A stretch of DNA of 64,000 nt from Leucobacter chromiireducens subsp. solipictus (GCF_016758195.1 NZ_QYAC01000008.1:1-64000), one strand, 5' to 3'; counted from the first letter of the stretch, positions 42,659-51,864 are shown. A program made the numbers and translations. The notes: generated by a model from the sequence alone, not told the origin.

Positions 42659-43069
42659 TCAGCCCGCGGGTGCGACACCGCGGGCTCGGCAGCGCTCGCA
42701 GGTGCCGAACAGGTCAACGACGTGTTCGATCTCGGTGAAGCCGTGCTCGGCCCCCACACGCTTGGTCCACTCCTCCACCACCGTTGCGGAGAGCTCACGC
42801 GTGTCCCCGCAGCCGCGGCAGATCAGGTGGTGGTGGTGCCCCTGGGTGGCGCAGGATCGGAACAGGTTCTCGCCCTCGGGCGACTGCAGCGAGTCGGCCT
42901 CGCCCGTTTCGGCGAGGCTCGCGAGGTTGCGGTAGACGGTGGCCAGGCCGATCGTCGATCCGGCGTCGCGGAGCACCTGGTGCAGCTGCTGCGCGCTCAC
43001 GAAACCGTGGGCCTCCGCGAGCGACGCACGCACCGCTTCACGCTGCCACGTATTACGTTTGGGCTGCAC
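42659..43069 (-). CDS. zur: Fur-family regulator, probably Zur
   Basis: A 136-residue Fur-family protein. The DNA-binding helix region is TIGLATVYRNLASLAETGE. Metal ligands appear in HHHHLICRGCGDTRE and FGTCERCRARG, the latter two CxxC pairs forming the structural zinc site. Its place as last gene of a zinc uptake operon points to Zur: with zinc bound it would repress the operon through the box upstream of znuA. The gene overlaps the second permease gene by 17 bases. Fur or PerR identity is less likely from context. Confidence 0.88.
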   Translation of the reverse strand: MQPKRNTWQREAVRASLAEAHGFVSAQQLHQVLRDAGSTIGLATVYRNLASLAETGEADSLQSPEGENLFRSCATQGHHHHLICRGCGDTRELSATVVEEWTKRVGAEHGFTEIEHVVDLFGTCERCRARGVAPAG

Positions 43070-43919
43070 CTTTCACCTCCACTGCCGGGTTCCTGTCCCC
43101 CACCGTAGCGAACTCCGCCCGGCGCCGCGACGCCGCGCGCGTGCCAGCGCGCACGGCGACCGCCAGGAGGAAGACTCCGGCGAGGACGAGGCCGACGGAT
43201 CCGCCTGCCGCGATCCCGAGCTCGCGTGAGAGCCACAGTCCGAGGAGCCCCCCGCCGACCCCGATACCGGCCGCAATGGGCGGGATCCACTCGAGGCGGT
43301 CGGTGAGGACGCGCGCCGTCGCGGCGGGCCCGATGATGACGGCCACGCCGAGGATCGCGCCGACCGCGGGCATCGCCACGACGACCGCGGCGGCGATCAC
43401 GCCGGTCACGATCAACTCCACGGGCCAACTGCGGAATCCCGCCGCGGCGAAGCCCACCGGGTCAAAGGTGTGGAACAGGATCCGCCGCCAGCTCGCCGCG
43501 AGCACCACGAGCGTGAGGACGAGCACTGCGGCAGTGGCACCGACGTCACTGCCCGCCACACTCAGCGGCGAACCGACGAGCAGCGCCTCGACCGGGATCC
43601 CGAGATCCGGGTTGAGGCTCGCGAGCAAGGTGCCGAGCGCGAACCCGAACGACAACACCACCCCGCTCGTGACCTGACGGCCCTGGCCTCGGATCCGGCC
43701 GAGCAGCGTCATGAGCAGCACGAGCACCAGGGCAAACACGGCCTGGCCGAGCAGCAGGTTCCAGCCGGCGATGGCAAACACGACGCCACCGGGGAACGTC
43801 GCGTGGCTCAACGCCACCGCGAAGAACGAGCGCCGACGCAGCACCACCAGCGTGCCCGCGAGTCCGGCAAGCAGCCCGAGCAGGGTGAGTTCGAGGGCGG
43901 CAACCGCAAAATAGCTCAT
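43053..43919 (-). CDS. znuB: zinc ABC transporter permease, second subunit
   Basis: A 288-residue ABC-3 family permease with about eight helices: MSYFAVAALELTLLGLLAG, then FFAVALSHATFPGG, where the SHATFPG segment is the family's cytosolic contact with the ATPase. ATG 43919 overlaps the stop of the first permease gene (ATGA). Having two different permeases in one operon suggests a heterodimeric membrane part, which is less common than the single ZnuB of proteobacteria. Confidence 0.9.
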   Translation of the reverse strand: MSYFAVAALELTLLGLLAGLAGTLVVLRRRSFFAVALSHATFPGGVVFAIAGWNLLLGQAVFALVLVLLMTLLGRIRGQGRQVTSGVVLSFGFALGTLLASLNPDLGIPVEALLVGSPLSVAGSDVGATAAVLVLTLVVLAASWRRILFHTFDPVGFAAAGFRSWPVELIVTGVIAAAVVVAMPAVGAILGVAVIIGPAATARVLTDRLEWIPPIAAGIGVGGGLLGLWLSRELGIAAGGSVGLVLAGVFLLAVAVRAGTRAASRRRAEFATVGDRNPAVEVKGAAQT

Positions 43920-44812
43920 GCGCGCACCGCCCCGCGGGGGTGCGCGCGGGCGCGCCGGATCGATCGCGCGGCGGCCGCGACGCCGTAGGCGGCGACCAGC
44001 AGCAACACGACCACAGCGCCCGGCGACACCGTCGCCCCCGCCTCGACCGACCATTCAAACGACAGCCAGAGGCCCGCGACCCCCGCGAGCAGCGGGACCA
44101 GGATCGCGAGCGGGATCAGCAGGGCAAAGCCGCGCGTGAGGAGCCGGGCCACCGCCATCGGGACGGTGAGGAGCGCGAGCACCATCAAGACGCCGAGTGC
44201 CTGGACGCCGGCGACGACAAGCAGCGCCACGGCGACCCCGAGCGCGAGATCCGAGCGGAGCGGCCGAAACCCGGCCGCCTCGGCCCCCGCGGCGTCAAAC
44301 GCGCGAAAGAGCTGAGCCCGCCAGGTCAGCGCCACGACGGCGAGGGCGGCGATCGCGACCGCGAGGATCTGCCACAGCTGCGCCTCGGTCACGGTGAGCA
44401 GGCGCCCGAACAGCAGTTCCTGCAGCTGCGACACGTAGCCCGATTGCCGCGAAACCAGCACGATCCCCAGGCTGAACAGCCCGGTCAGCACCACGGCGAT
44501 CGCGGCATCGGCCCCCACTCCGGCCCGGTGCTCCAGCACGGTGAAGAGCACGGCGGAGATGATGGCGGCGAGCACGGCCCCGGGAAGCACGCCCGCGGAT
44601 CCCCCGAGCGCCGCACCGATCACGAGCCCGGGGAACACGGCGTGCACCAGGCCGTCGCTCACAAATTCCATTTCGCGGAAACTGATGAACAGGCCCACGA
44701 TGCCCGCGGCAACGGCCAAGATCACCACGGTCACGAGCGCGCGCCACATAAACGGCAGCGCGAACACCTCGACTGGGTGATGCGCGCCGAACACGGTAGC
44801 GGCCTCGATCAC
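43916..44812 (-). CDS. znuB: zinc ABC transporter permease, first subunit
   Basis: A 298-residue ABC-3 permease with about eight helices. The family segment is REMEFVSDGLVHAVFPGLVIG, in which the region from SDGLVHAVFPG contacts the ATPase. It overlaps the ATPase gene upstream and the second permease gene downstream by four bases each. Membrane part of a zinc or manganese importer; zinc is favoured by the His-rich binding protein and the regulator type. Confidence 0.9.
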   Translation of the reverse strand: MIEAATVFGAHHPVEVFALPFMWRALVTVVILAVAAGIVGLFISFREMEFVSDGLVHAVFPGLVIGAALGGSAGVLPGAVLAAIISAVLFTVLEHRAGVGADAAIAVVLTGLFSLGIVLVSRQSGYVSQLQELLFGRLLTVTEAQLWQILAVAIAALAVVALTWRAQLFRAFDAAGAEAAGFRPLRSDLALGVAVALLVVAGVQALGVLMVLALLTVPMAVARLLTRGFALLIPLAILVPLLAGVAGLWLSFEWSVEAGATVSPGAVVVLLLVAAYGVAAAARSIRRARAHPRGAVRA

Positions 44813-45594
44813 TCCGTGCCCTCCCGGGTGGTCGTGACCGTGTGCTCGTCGAGCTCAACGGTGGTGCCGTGGAACGCGTGCTGCACGGCGTCGAGCGTGA
44901 GCGCCTCATCGAGCGGCCCGAAGCCCGCGGGGTGGCCCGGCTCGTTCGGCGAGTGTCCGCTCGCAAGCAACAGGACGTGGGTGCAGGCCTCCTGCGCGAT
45001 CTCAAGATCGTGCGTCGAGACGACAATCGACCGGCCCTCGGCGCGCAGCTCACGCACCAGCTGCAGCAGGACCTCGCGGTTTTCCCGGTCAAGCCCGTTG
45101 AACGGCTCGTCGAGGAGCAGGAGCTGCGGATCCGACACGAGCGCGCGCGCGAGGATCCCGCGCTGCTGCTGCCCGCCCGAGAGCTCGCCGAAGCGGCGCC
45201 CGGCGAAGCCCGCGAGCCCGACGCGTTCGAGCGCGTCCGCGACGGCGGCGCGTCCCGCACGACCGATGGGGCGCATGGACCCGCGCGCGCGGTAGAGGCC
45301 CATGGTGACGACCTGGCGCAGGGTCACCGGCAGGGTCGTGTCCCGCGTGTCCGCCTGCGGGAGGGAGCCCACCAGGCGGCGCGCGCGATCCGGCGATGTG
45401 CCGAGCACCGACACGCTCCCGGCCGTGAGGTCCGCGAGACCCAGGATGCCGCGCAGCAGCGTCGATTTACCCGACCCGTTCGGCCCAATGAGCGCGAGCG
45501 CCGCCCCGGCGGGGAGGCTCAGCGTCAGCTCGTCCACCCGAGTCGTCCCCGCGTAGCCGAAGGCCGCGTCCGTGAGGGTGAGTGCGGCGGTCAC
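44809..45594 (-). CDS. znuC: zinc ABC transporter ATP-binding protein
   Basis: A 261-residue ABC ATPase. Walker A is GPNGSGKST, the signature ELSGGQQQR, Walker B LLLLDEP, and the switch His is in VSTHDLE. The start is GTG 45594, which overlaps the znuA stop in a GTGA; a longer frame upstream reads through znuA and lacks similarity. It powers the two permease subunits encoded next. Confidence 0.93.
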   Translation of the reverse strand: MTAALTLTDAAFGYAGTTRVDELTLSLPAGAALALIGPNGSGKSTLLRGILGLADLTAGSVSVLGTSPDRARRLVGSLPQADTRDTTLPVTLRQVVTMGLYRARGSMRPIGRAGRAAVADALERVGLAGFAGRRFGELSGGQQQRGILARALVSDPQLLLLDEPFNGLDRENREVLLQLVRELRAEGRSIVVSTHDLEIAQEACTHVLLLASGHSPNEPGHPAGFGPLDEALTLDAVQHAFHGTTVELDEHTVTTTREGTE

Positions 45595-46814
45595 GGCTGC
45601 AGTGCTGCGGGGAGCTCGCCCGCCTCCTGGCCCCACGCCTCGAGGATGAGTCGCGTATTGTGGACGGTCGCGCCGATGTACGTGGCCCCGTCGGAGTCCT
45701 CCGGCCCGAGCGAATCCGCATAGAGCGACTCGGCATCGATGACCTGCACGCCGGCCTCCTTCGCGATCGTACGCGCGAGCTTCGGGCTCATCGACGACTC
45801 GACGAACACCGCCGTCACCCCGCGCTCCTGGATCGCCGCCACCAGCGCGTCGATGTCCGCGGCGCTCGGCTCGGCGTTGTCTTCGAAGCTCGGCAGGATC
45901 GCGCCGGCGAAGGCGATGCCGTAGTCGTGCAGGTAGTAGCGGAGCGAGTCGTGGCCGCTGACGAGCACGCGGCTCGCCTCGGGCACCGCGGCGAACTGCT
46001 CGGCGGCCCAGGCGTCCAGCGCCTCGAGCCGCTCCGTGTAGGCCGCGGTGCGCGCGTCGATGTCTGCAGCATCGGCCTGGTCGATCCGCGCAAGCTCCGC
46101 GCCGATGTGGCGTGCCATGTCCGCGGCATAGCGCGGGGAGGTCCAGAGGTGCGGGTTCGTGGGGCCGTGATCGTGGCCCGCGTGGTCGTCCGAGCCGTGA
46201 TCGTGTGTTTCCTCGGCGTGATCATGGTCCGCGTGCTCGTCGGCCGCGCCGTCGTGGCCCGCGGGCTCGTCGGACGCGTGGTCTTCCGCCGCGTGGTCGT
46301 GATCCGCGTGGTCCTCGGCTGCGTGCTCCTCCGCCGCGTGGTCGTGATCCGCGTGATCGTGCGCGGGCTGCACCCCGCTCGCGGCCTCGGCCTCACCCTC
46401 CGCGGTGATTTCGGTGGCCTCATCGATGTCGATACCGTCGGCGGCCGTGATGATCTCACCGGTGAATCCCGAGGCCTCGATGGCGTCGTCGATGAAGGTT
46501 TCGAGCCCCGCGCCGTTCACGATGAGCACGTCCGCCTCGCTGAGCGCGAGCAGGTCCGCGGGCGTCGGGTCGAAGTGGTGCGCCGATCCCCCGGGCGTGA
46601 GGAGGCCGCGCACCTGCACGTCGTCGCCGCCGATCTCGCGCGCGAAGTCGGCGAGCTGCGTGGTGGTCGCGACGACCGCGAGCCCCTCGCCGGCCGAGGC
46701 GGAGCCGTGGTCTGCGGAGCAGCCGGACAGCACGAGCGCCGCGCCGGCGGCGAGCGCGGCGGCGGCGCGCAGCGTGCGTCGCGAGCGCGGGGTGGTGCGG
46801 GTGAAACGTGGCAT
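45591..46814 (-). CDS. znuA: zinc-binding lipoprotein of ABC importer
   Basis: A 407-residue metal-binding protein of the cluster A-I family. The signal peptide ends in LVLSGCSAD, so it is a lipoprotein. The fold's metal ligands include His in GGSAHHFDPTP, in NPHLWTSP and in SGHDSLRYY, and the Asp/Glu in VFVESSMSPK. Between about residues 148 and 222 lies a long His/Asp/Ala-rich loop with many HDHA and EDHA units, typical of zinc rather than manganese binders. ATG 46814 starts the signal peptide. It heads the operon znuA-znuC-znuB-znuB-zur, all overlapping. Confidence 0.94.
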   Translation of the reverse strand: MPRFTRTTPRSRRTLRAAAALAAGAALVLSGCSADHGSASAGEGLAVVATTTQLADFAREIGGDDVQVRGLLTPGGSAHHFDPTPADLLALSEADVLIVNGAGLETFIDDAIEASGFTGEIITAADGIDIDEATEITAEGEAEAASGVQPAHDHADHDHAAEEHAAEDHADHDHAAEDHASDEPAGHDGAADEHADHDHAEETHDHGSDDHAGHDHGPTNPHLWTSPRYAADMARHIGAELARIDQADAADIDARTAAYTERLEALDAWAAEQFAAVPEASRVLVSGHDSLRYYLHDYGIAFAGAILPSFEDNAEPSAADIDALVAAIQERGVTAVFVESSMSPKLARTIAKEAGVQVIDAESLYADSLGPEDSDGATYIGATVHNTRLILEAWGQEAGELPAALQP

Positions 46815-46829
46815 GAGCAACTTTCTAAA

Positions 46830-46844
46830 TGAGAACGACTATCA
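46830..46844. promoter_or_regulatory. Zur-like box TGAGAACGACTATCA
   Basis: An imperfect dyad centred on CGA, close to the Fur/Zur consensus of the form TGAnAAnnnnTnTCA. It lies 15 bases before the znuA start and touches the -10 box (46844-46849), so bound Zur would block transcription. Confidence 0.7.
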
Positions 46845-46873
46845 CTATAACCGCTCGTGAGAACCGTTCGCAA
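46844..46873 (-). promoter_or_regulatory. znuA promoter (-35 TTGCGA, -10 TATAGT)
   Basis: Leftward -35 TTGCGA at 46868-46873, 18-base spacer, and -10 TATAGT at 46844-46849. The start point would fall inside the Zur-like box. Confidence 0.6.
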
Positions 46874-46883
46874 CAGCGATCGC

Positions 46884-46889
46884 TAGACT
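46884..46889 (+). promoter_or_regulatory. -10 box TAGACT, leaderless start of 46896 gene
   Basis: TAGACT ends six bases before ATG 46896. Confidence 0.6.
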
Positions 46890-46895
46890 GCACCC

Positions 46896-47348
46896 ATGAC
46901 CGCACAGCCTCGCATTGCCCCCGCGGTCGCGATGTGGGTCGGCATACTCGGGGCGGCCGCGCTCGCGATTCTCTTCTTCAGTAACGCGATCCAGGCACCC
47001 CCACATTCCCCAGACGAGTGGGAAACGACACGGGCGCGCATCGTCGAACAGCAGCTCGGGGCCGAGCCAGCACTGAGGGCGCTGCCGGAAACGATGACAC
47101 CGCTCGAGCGCGTCGGGGACGAGGAGTTCTTCTACGCCGCCGAGAACCAGGTGGGCGGCATCATGCTCGGCATCGTCGACGCCCGCGGAGCAGGCATGAC
47201 CTGCGGGAGCGAGTCGCACCAACCCAACGACGAACTCTCGTGCACGTCAACCACGGACGAGTGGCACTACTCGGCCTGGGCGCAGCGCAGCGCGGATGCC
47301 CCGAGCGGCTTCCGCACCCGAATCACGCAGCTACCGCTGCGCGGGTAG
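46896..47348 (+). CDS. uncharacterised single-helix membrane protein
   Basis: A 150-residue protein with one N-terminal helix (about residues 13-32) and an outer domain of about 115 residues. That domain has two Cys, in GMTCGSES and LSCTST, that could form a disulphide. I do not recognise the family. It diverges from znuA, with the Zur-like box 40-54 bases upstream of its -10 box, so zinc control is possible but not indicated by the spacing. Probably leaderless. Confidence 0.75.
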   Translation: MTAQPRIAPAVAMWVGILGAAALAILFFSNAIQAPPHSPDEWETTRARIVEQQLGAEPALRALPETMTPLERVGDEEFFYAAENQVGGIMLGIVDARGAGMTCGSESHQPNDELSCTSTTDEWHYSAWAQRSADAPSGFRTRITQLPLRG

Positions 47349-47530
47349 CCGGCGCGCGCACCGTTCACCCCAGCGCCCAGCCCTCACGCCGACGCCACCG
47401 TTCCCACGGAGATTCACGGCCCAAGACCCCAATCCGGGCACGTTTCTCCTGTGCGATCGAGAATCTCCTGCGCGTTCGTCGGCCGGCGGGGCCGGCGCGG
47501 ACCGCGGCTCGCGGCCCGGCGCGGGGCGGC

Positions 47531-47571
47531 GCGGGCCACAGGGCCCGCGGGGCCCGGTGCCGCCCGGCACC
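47531..47571 (+). terminator. two consecutive GC hairpins before the amidase gene
   Basis: GCGGGCC/GGCCCGC (47531-47548) and GGTGCC/GGCACC (47556-47571). They lie upstream of the amidase promoter and most likely end the transcript of the 46896 gene. The rest of the 252-base gap is extremely GC-rich with no gene. Confidence 0.5.
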
Positions 47572-47588
47572 CGGCATACACTCGCGCG

Positions 47589-47594
47589 TAGGGT
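47589..47594 (+). promoter_or_regulatory. -10 box TAGGGT, leaderless start of amidase gene
   Basis: TAGGGT ends six bases before GTG 47601; GGAGG between them is too close to act as a normal ribosome site. Confidence 0.5.
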
Positions 47595-47600
47595 GGAGGC

Positions 47601-49001
47601 GTGAGCGCCTCTCTCTCCGATTTCTCCGCACACGCCCTCCGGGCCGAGCTCCGCGCCGGCACCCTCTCGGCGCGCGAGGTGACCGAGCATTTCCTCGACC
47701 GGATCACGGAGCGAGCTGAGCTGGGGGCGTTCGTTGCCGTCACCGCCGAGCACGCCCGGACGGCGGCCGCGGAAGCGGACGAGCGCTACGCCGCCACCCC
47801 GCGTGACGAGCGGGACCGCCTCCCCGCGCTCCACGGCATCCCGATCGCCCACAAGGACCTCACCGATGTCGCCGGGGCGCCCACCACACACGGCAGCGCG
47901 GCGCTCCCCCACGCCGTTGCGCTCGCTGACGCCCCGGGGGTCCAGGTACTGCGGGACGCGGGTGCGATCTCGCTCGGCAAGACACAGGTGCCGGAGTTCG
48001 GGCTCACGGGCTACTCCGAGAACCTCATCGCACCGCCCGCGCGCAACCCCCTCGATCCGGCACGCACGGCGGGTGGTTCCTCGGGCGGGAGCGCGGCAGC
48101 CGTCGCGGCGGGGCTCCTCCCCGTTGCCCCGGGCAGTGACGGCGGCGGATCGATCCGGATCCCCGCCCTCGCCTGCGGCCTCGTGGGCCTCAAGCCCGGG
48201 CTCGGCGCGATCCCCACCGATGTGCTGCGCGGCGTGCGCGACGAGTTCGGGTCCCCACGCCTGACGGTCACGGGACCGATCGCGCGCACGGCACAGGACG
48301 CCGCCCTGCTGTTCGACACGATGCGGGGGGCCGGTCGCACGGGCCACGATGAACCGGCGGTCACCGCTGTCGCACGCGCCGAATCGCTGCGGGGCCTGCG
48401 TATCGGCGCCTCCGACGCGTCGCCATTTGCGTCCGCGTACCCGACGCCGCTGTCCCCGGAGGCTCGCGCGGCATACGAGCTCGCCGGGCGGATCCTCGCG
48501 GGGCTTGGCCACACCGTCGACGATGCCGCGGTGACCTACGACCCGATCTACCCGCAGGCGTTCACGCGCGCGTGGACCGCGGGGCTCTCGCTCCTCGAGC
48601 TGCCCGACGGCGCCGCCGAGCGCCTGGCCCCGCTGACGCGGGTGTTCCGCGAACGCGCGCTCGCCCGCTCGGTCGAAGACCACACCACGGCGGCGGCGCA
48701 GCTGCGCGCCTTCGCCGCGCACGCCCGCATGCAGTGGGCCCAGCACGATGTGATGCTCACCCCGGGCCTGGCCATGCTCCCGCCCCGGGTCGGCGCCTTC
48801 ACCTCACTCTCCCCCGACGACGACTATCAGCTGCAGTGCGAGTGGGCGCCCTACACGTCGATGGTGAACGTGACCGGTCTTCCCGCAATCGCGGTGCCCA
48901 TCCTGACCACGGAGGCGGGGCACTCCTTTGGGGTGCAGCTCATTGGGCGGCCCGGCGCGGAGGAGACGCTGCTGCAGCTCGCGGCGCAATTGCTCGCGTG
49001 A
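47601..49001 (+). CDS. amidase signature family hydrolase
   Basis: A 466-residue amidase. The Ser-cisSer-Lys triad is visible: Lys85 in PIAHKDL, the cis-Ser in TAGGSSGGSAAA and the nucleophile in GSDGGGSIRIPA. These enzymes hydrolyse amides such as acetamide, indoleacetamide or aryl amides. It lacks the neighbours gatC and gatB, so it is probably a catabolic amidase rather than the tRNA amidotransferase subunit. The start is GTG 47601. Confidence 0.92.
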   Translation: MSASLSDFSAHALRAELRAGTLSAREVTEHFLDRITERAELGAFVAVTAEHARTAAAEADERYAATPRDERDRLPALHGIPIAHKDLTDVAGAPTTHGSAALPHAVALADAPGVQVLRDAGAISLGKTQVPEFGLTGYSENLIAPPARNPLDPARTAGGSSGGSAAAVAAGLLPVAPGSDGGGSIRIPALACGLVGLKPGLGAIPTDVLRGVRDEFGSPRLTVTGPIARTAQDAALLFDTMRGAGRTGHDEPAVTAVARAESLRGLRIGASDASPFASAYPTPLSPEARAAYELAGRILAGLGHTVDDAAVTYDPIYPQAFTRAWTAGLSLLELPDGAAERLAPLTRVFRERALARSVEDHTTAAAQLRAFAAHARMQWAQHDVMLTPGLAMLPPRVGAFTSLSPDDDYQLQCEWAPYTSMVNVTGLPAIAVPILTTEAGHSFGVQLIGRPGAEETLLQLAAQLLA

Positions 49002-49042
49002 TAGGACCCACTGGGGAATACGCCCCGCACCCAGCACCAGCC

Positions 49043-49071
49043 TTGATCCATACCCCGGCGGGGTATACCCT
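49043..49071 (+). promoter_or_regulatory. copZ promoter with embedded CsoR-like operator
   Basis: -35 TTGATC (49043-49048), 17-base spacer, -10 TACCCT (49066-49071). The spacer holds ATACCCC-GGC-GGGGTAT (49050-49066), a perfect 7-base dyad of the GC-rich kind bound by copper-sensing CsoR repressors. Confidence 0.7.
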
Positions 49072-49097
49072 GGTGGCACCCCACCGCAAGGAGCACC

Positions 49098-49319
49098 ATG
49101 AACGCCACCCCCACCATCGCCGACTTCCAGGTCACCGGCATGACCTGTGGACACTGCGAAATGTCTGTCCGCGAGGAGATCGAAGAACTCGCCGGCGTAT
49201 CCGGTATCACCGTCAGCGCGCAGACCGGGAAGCTGCGCGTGGAGACCGATGGCACCGTGTCGGATGAGGCGATCACCGCCGCCGTCACGGAAGCCGGCTA
49301 CTCAGCAGTCCGGGTCTAA
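49098..49319 (+). CDS. copZ: heavy-metal-associated domain protein, CopZ-like copper chaperone
   Basis: A 73-residue single HMA domain with the metal site GMTCGHCEMSV (CxxC). The fold length and the end AVTEAGYSAVRV fit CopZ. It binds Cu(I) and hands it to an exporter. The upstream CsoR-like operator fits copper induction. No copper ATPase or csoR gene lies in the window, so these must be elsewhere. ATG 49098 follows AAGGAG. Confidence 0.92.
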   Translation: MNATPTIADFQVTGMTCGHCEMSVREEIEELAGVSGITVSAQTGKLRVETDGTVSDEAITAAVTEAGYSAVRV

Positions 49320-49385
49320 CCCCACGGCACCCCACCGGATCCGCACAGCCGGGCCGAAATCGGCCGTGCGCCCCGGGGCGATTGC

Positions 49386-49391
49386 TACAGT
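49386..49391 (+). promoter_or_regulatory. -10 box TACAGT, leaderless start of CDF gene
   Basis: TACAGT ends seven bases before ATG 49399. Confidence 0.55.
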
Positions 49392-49398
49392 TCCCACC

Positions 49399-50403
49399 AT
49401 GACGAGCGAGAACGCGCAGCCCGCGAACTGCGATCCGGTGTTCAGTGCCGGTCACCCCGAACGCCCGGAACCCGAGTCGCACGGCGGCGGGTCGCATGAC
49501 CACGGCCTCGAGGGTGCCAGCACCGCAACCGGGAAGCACCGCAAGCGTTTGATCATCGTCTTGTCGATCACGCTCAGCGTGTTTGTCATCCAGGTCATCG
49601 GTGCGCTGATCTCGAAATCGCTCGCGCTCCTCGCCGACGCGGGTCACATGCTCACCGACGCGACCGGGGTCGCGATCGCGCTGATCGCGAGCCTCATCGC
49701 CACGCTTCCGGCCACCTCGCAGCGCACCTACGGCTACCTCCGCGTCGAGATCCTGGCGGCGCTCATCAACGGCATCGTGCTGGGCGTGATCGCGGTCGTG
49801 ATCTTCGTGCAGGCCATTGCCCGGTTCGGCACCGAGGTCGAGATCGAGTCCGGGATCATGCTGTGGGCCGCGGTGTTTGGTGGTCTCGCGAACCTTGTCT
49901 CGCTCCTGATCCTGCGATCCGGCCAAAAGGAAAGCCTTAACGTCCGCGGGGCCTACCTGGAGGTTCTCGGCGACCTGCTGGGCTCCGTGGCCGTGGTGGT
50001 GGCGGCGATCATCATCATGTTCACGGGATGGACGACCGTGGATCAGATCGCCTCCATCGGCATCGCCCTCCTCATCTTCCCGCGCGCCATCAGCCTGCTC
50101 CGCGAGGTCGCAGCGGTCCTCCTTGAGGGCACCCCCAAGGGCTTCGACCTCGACGCCACCCGCGATCACATGCTCGCGGTGCCGGGTGTCACCGAGGTCC
50201 ACGACGTCCACGCCTGGACCATCACCTCGGGCGTTCCCGCATTCTCCGCGCACGTCACGGTGACCGACGCCAGCTGGGATGAGCGCGGCTATCACGACAT
50301 CCTCGACGAACTGCGCGCGTGCCTGCACGAACACTTCGATGTCGACCACTCGACGATCCAGATCGAGCCGGTGAGCCACGGCGACAGCGGGGCGCACCCG
50401 TAG
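49399..50403 (+). CDS. cation diffusion facilitator, zinc/cobalt/cadmium exporter
   Basis: A 334-residue CDF (CzcD-like) protein with six helices. The transport site is seen in LLADAGHMLTDATG (helix 2) and in NVRGAYLEVLGDLLGS (helix 5). The cytosolic tail carries HDVHAWTITSG. It exports Zn, Co or Cd against protons. The N-terminal tail has HGGGSHDHG, a small His patch. Expression looks leaderless. It converges on the bkd operon with a strong hairpin between. Confidence 0.94.
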   Translation: MTSENAQPANCDPVFSAGHPERPEPESHGGGSHDHGLEGASTATGKHRKRLIIVLSITLSVFVIQVIGALISKSLALLADAGHMLTDATGVAIALIASLIATLPATSQRTYGYLRVEILAALINGIVLGVIAVVIFVQAIARFGTEVEIESGIMLWAAVFGGLANLVSLLILRSGQKESLNVRGAYLEVLGDLLGSVAVVVAAIIIMFTGWTTVDQIASIGIALLIFPRAISLLREVAAVLLEGTPKGFDLDATRDHMLAVPGVTEVHDVHAWTITSGVPAFSAHVTVTDASWDERGYHDILDELRACLHEHFDVDHSTIQIEPVSHGDSGAHP

Positions 50404-50430
50404 CGCTCCGGGCTCAGCCCTCCGCACACG

Positions 50431-50481
50431 CCAACGGGCCTGGGTGTCACGCTCTCCGCGCATGACAGCCAGGCCCGTTGG
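50431..50481. terminator. bidirectional terminator between CDF and bkd operon
   Basis: CCAACGGGCCTGG (50431-50443) pairs perfectly with CCAGGCCCGTTGG (50469-50481). TGTCA/TGACA continue the stem. Confidence 0.88.
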
Positions 50482-50493
50482 GGCGGCGCGGCA

Positions 50494-51846
50494 CTAGTCC
50501 AGCAGCAGCGCGGGCTCCTCCAGCACCGAGGCGACGTCCGCGACAAAGCGGGAGATCACGTCGCCATCCACGATGCGGTGGTCGAACGATCCCCCCACGG
50601 TCGTCACCATGCGGGGGCGCACCTCGCCATCCACCACCCACGGCTTCTCGCGGATCGTCCCCATCGCCATGATGGCGCACTCACCCGGGTTCAGGATCGG
50701 CGTCCCAAAGTCCATGCCGAACACGCCGATATTCGTGATCGTGATCGTGCCGTTCGCCATCTCGGCGGGCTGGGTGCGGCCGTCGCGCGCGGTGAACGTC
50801 AGCTGCTCGATCGCCTTCGCGAGCTCGAGCAGGCTGAGATCCTGCGCCTCCTTGATGTTCGGCACCACGAGGCCGCGGGGCGTCGCCGCCGCGATCCCGA
50901 GGTTCACGAAGTTGTGACGAATGATCTCGCTCTCGGTGAAGGTCGAGTTCACCTCGGGGTTGCGCCGGATCGCCCACAGCATCGCCTTCGCGAAGATCAG
51001 GAGCGGCGACACCCGCACCCCGGCGAAATCGGAGGAGGTCTTCAGCCGCTTCACGAACTCCATCGTGCGCGTGGCGTCCACGTCGGTGAACACCCCCACG
51101 TGCGGCGCTTCGAACGCGCTCGTGACCATCGCTTTCGCGATCTGCTTGCGCATCCCCTTCAGCGGGATCCGCTCCTCGCGGATCTCCGAGGGTTCCGGGG
51201 TCTCGAGGTTGCGGAACACGCGGGACTGCGACACCTGTCGCTCCACATCGGAGCGCAGCACCTCCCCGGACGGGCCCGTGCCCTCGACCTCGGACAGGGT
51301 GATGCCGAGATCCTTCGCGAGCTTCCGGATCGGCGGCTTCGCGAGCACCGCTCCGGCCCCCGTCCCCGATGCGGCAACCGCCGCGGGCACGCCATCCGCG
51401 GTGGGCAGCAGGGGTTCGCCCCCACGACGCCGGCGCGACTTCGCGGTGCCGGTGGTGCCGTAGCCCACGAGCACCGCCCCGGCGGGCTCCTCCCGTTCAA
51501 CGCTCGCGGCCGCGTCAGCCGCGATGTCGCGCGCCTCGGCCACGAGTTCCGGGGCCGGCTCAGCGGGCGCCGACTCCGACGATCCCGCGGGCGCGGCACC
51601 CGCCGCGTCGGTCGTGACACGCATGATCGGCGTGCCGACCGGCACCGTCTCGCCCGGCGCCGCGAGGAGCTCGGTGACGGTCCCGACGAACGGGGACGGC
51701 AGCTCCACGACGGACTTCGCGGTTTCGATCTCGCAGATCACCTGGTTCAGCGCGACCTGATCGCCCGGGGCGACGTTCCAGGACACGATTTCTGCCTCGG
51801 TCAGGCCCTCGCCGACATCGGGCAGCGGAAACGACATTTCACTCAT
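50494..51846 (-). CDS. bkdB: dihydrolipoamide acyltransferase, E2 of 2-oxoacid dehydrogenase
   Basis: A 450-residue E2 chain. The lipoyl domain is at the N terminus with Lys44 in [12 protein letters not shown]. An Ala/Pro/Glu-rich linker follows. The E1/E3-binding domain is near 160-200 ([18 protein letters not shown]). The catalytic domain ends in [12 protein letters not shown] with the active His and Asp. With the two E1 genes upstream it forms a branched-chain 2-oxoacid dehydrogenase. E3 is not in the window. Confidence 0.93.
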   Translation of the reverse strand: MSEMSFPLPDVGEGLTEAEIVSWNVAPGDQVALNQVICEIETAKSVVELPSPFVGTVTELLAAPGETVPVGTPIMRVTTDAAGAAPAGSSESAPAEPAPELVAEARDIAADAAASVEREEPAGAVLVGYGTTGTAKSRRRRGGEPLLPTADGVPAAVAASGTGAGAVLAKPPIRKLAKDLGITLSEVEGTGPSGEVLRSDVERQVSQSRVFRNLETPEPSEIREERIPLKGMRKQIAKAMVTSAFEAPHVGVFTDVDATRTMEFVKRLKTSSDFAGVRVSPLLIFAKAMLWAIRRNPEVNSTFTESEIIRHNFVNLGIAAATPRGLVVPNIKEAQDLSLLELAKAIEQLTFTARDGRTQPAEMANGTITITNIGVFGMDFGTPILNPGECAIMAMGTIREKPWVVDGEVRPRMVTTVGGSFDHRIVDGDVISRFVADVASVLEEPALLLD

Positions 51847-51864
51847 TGCGGCTCCTCCGTCGGA

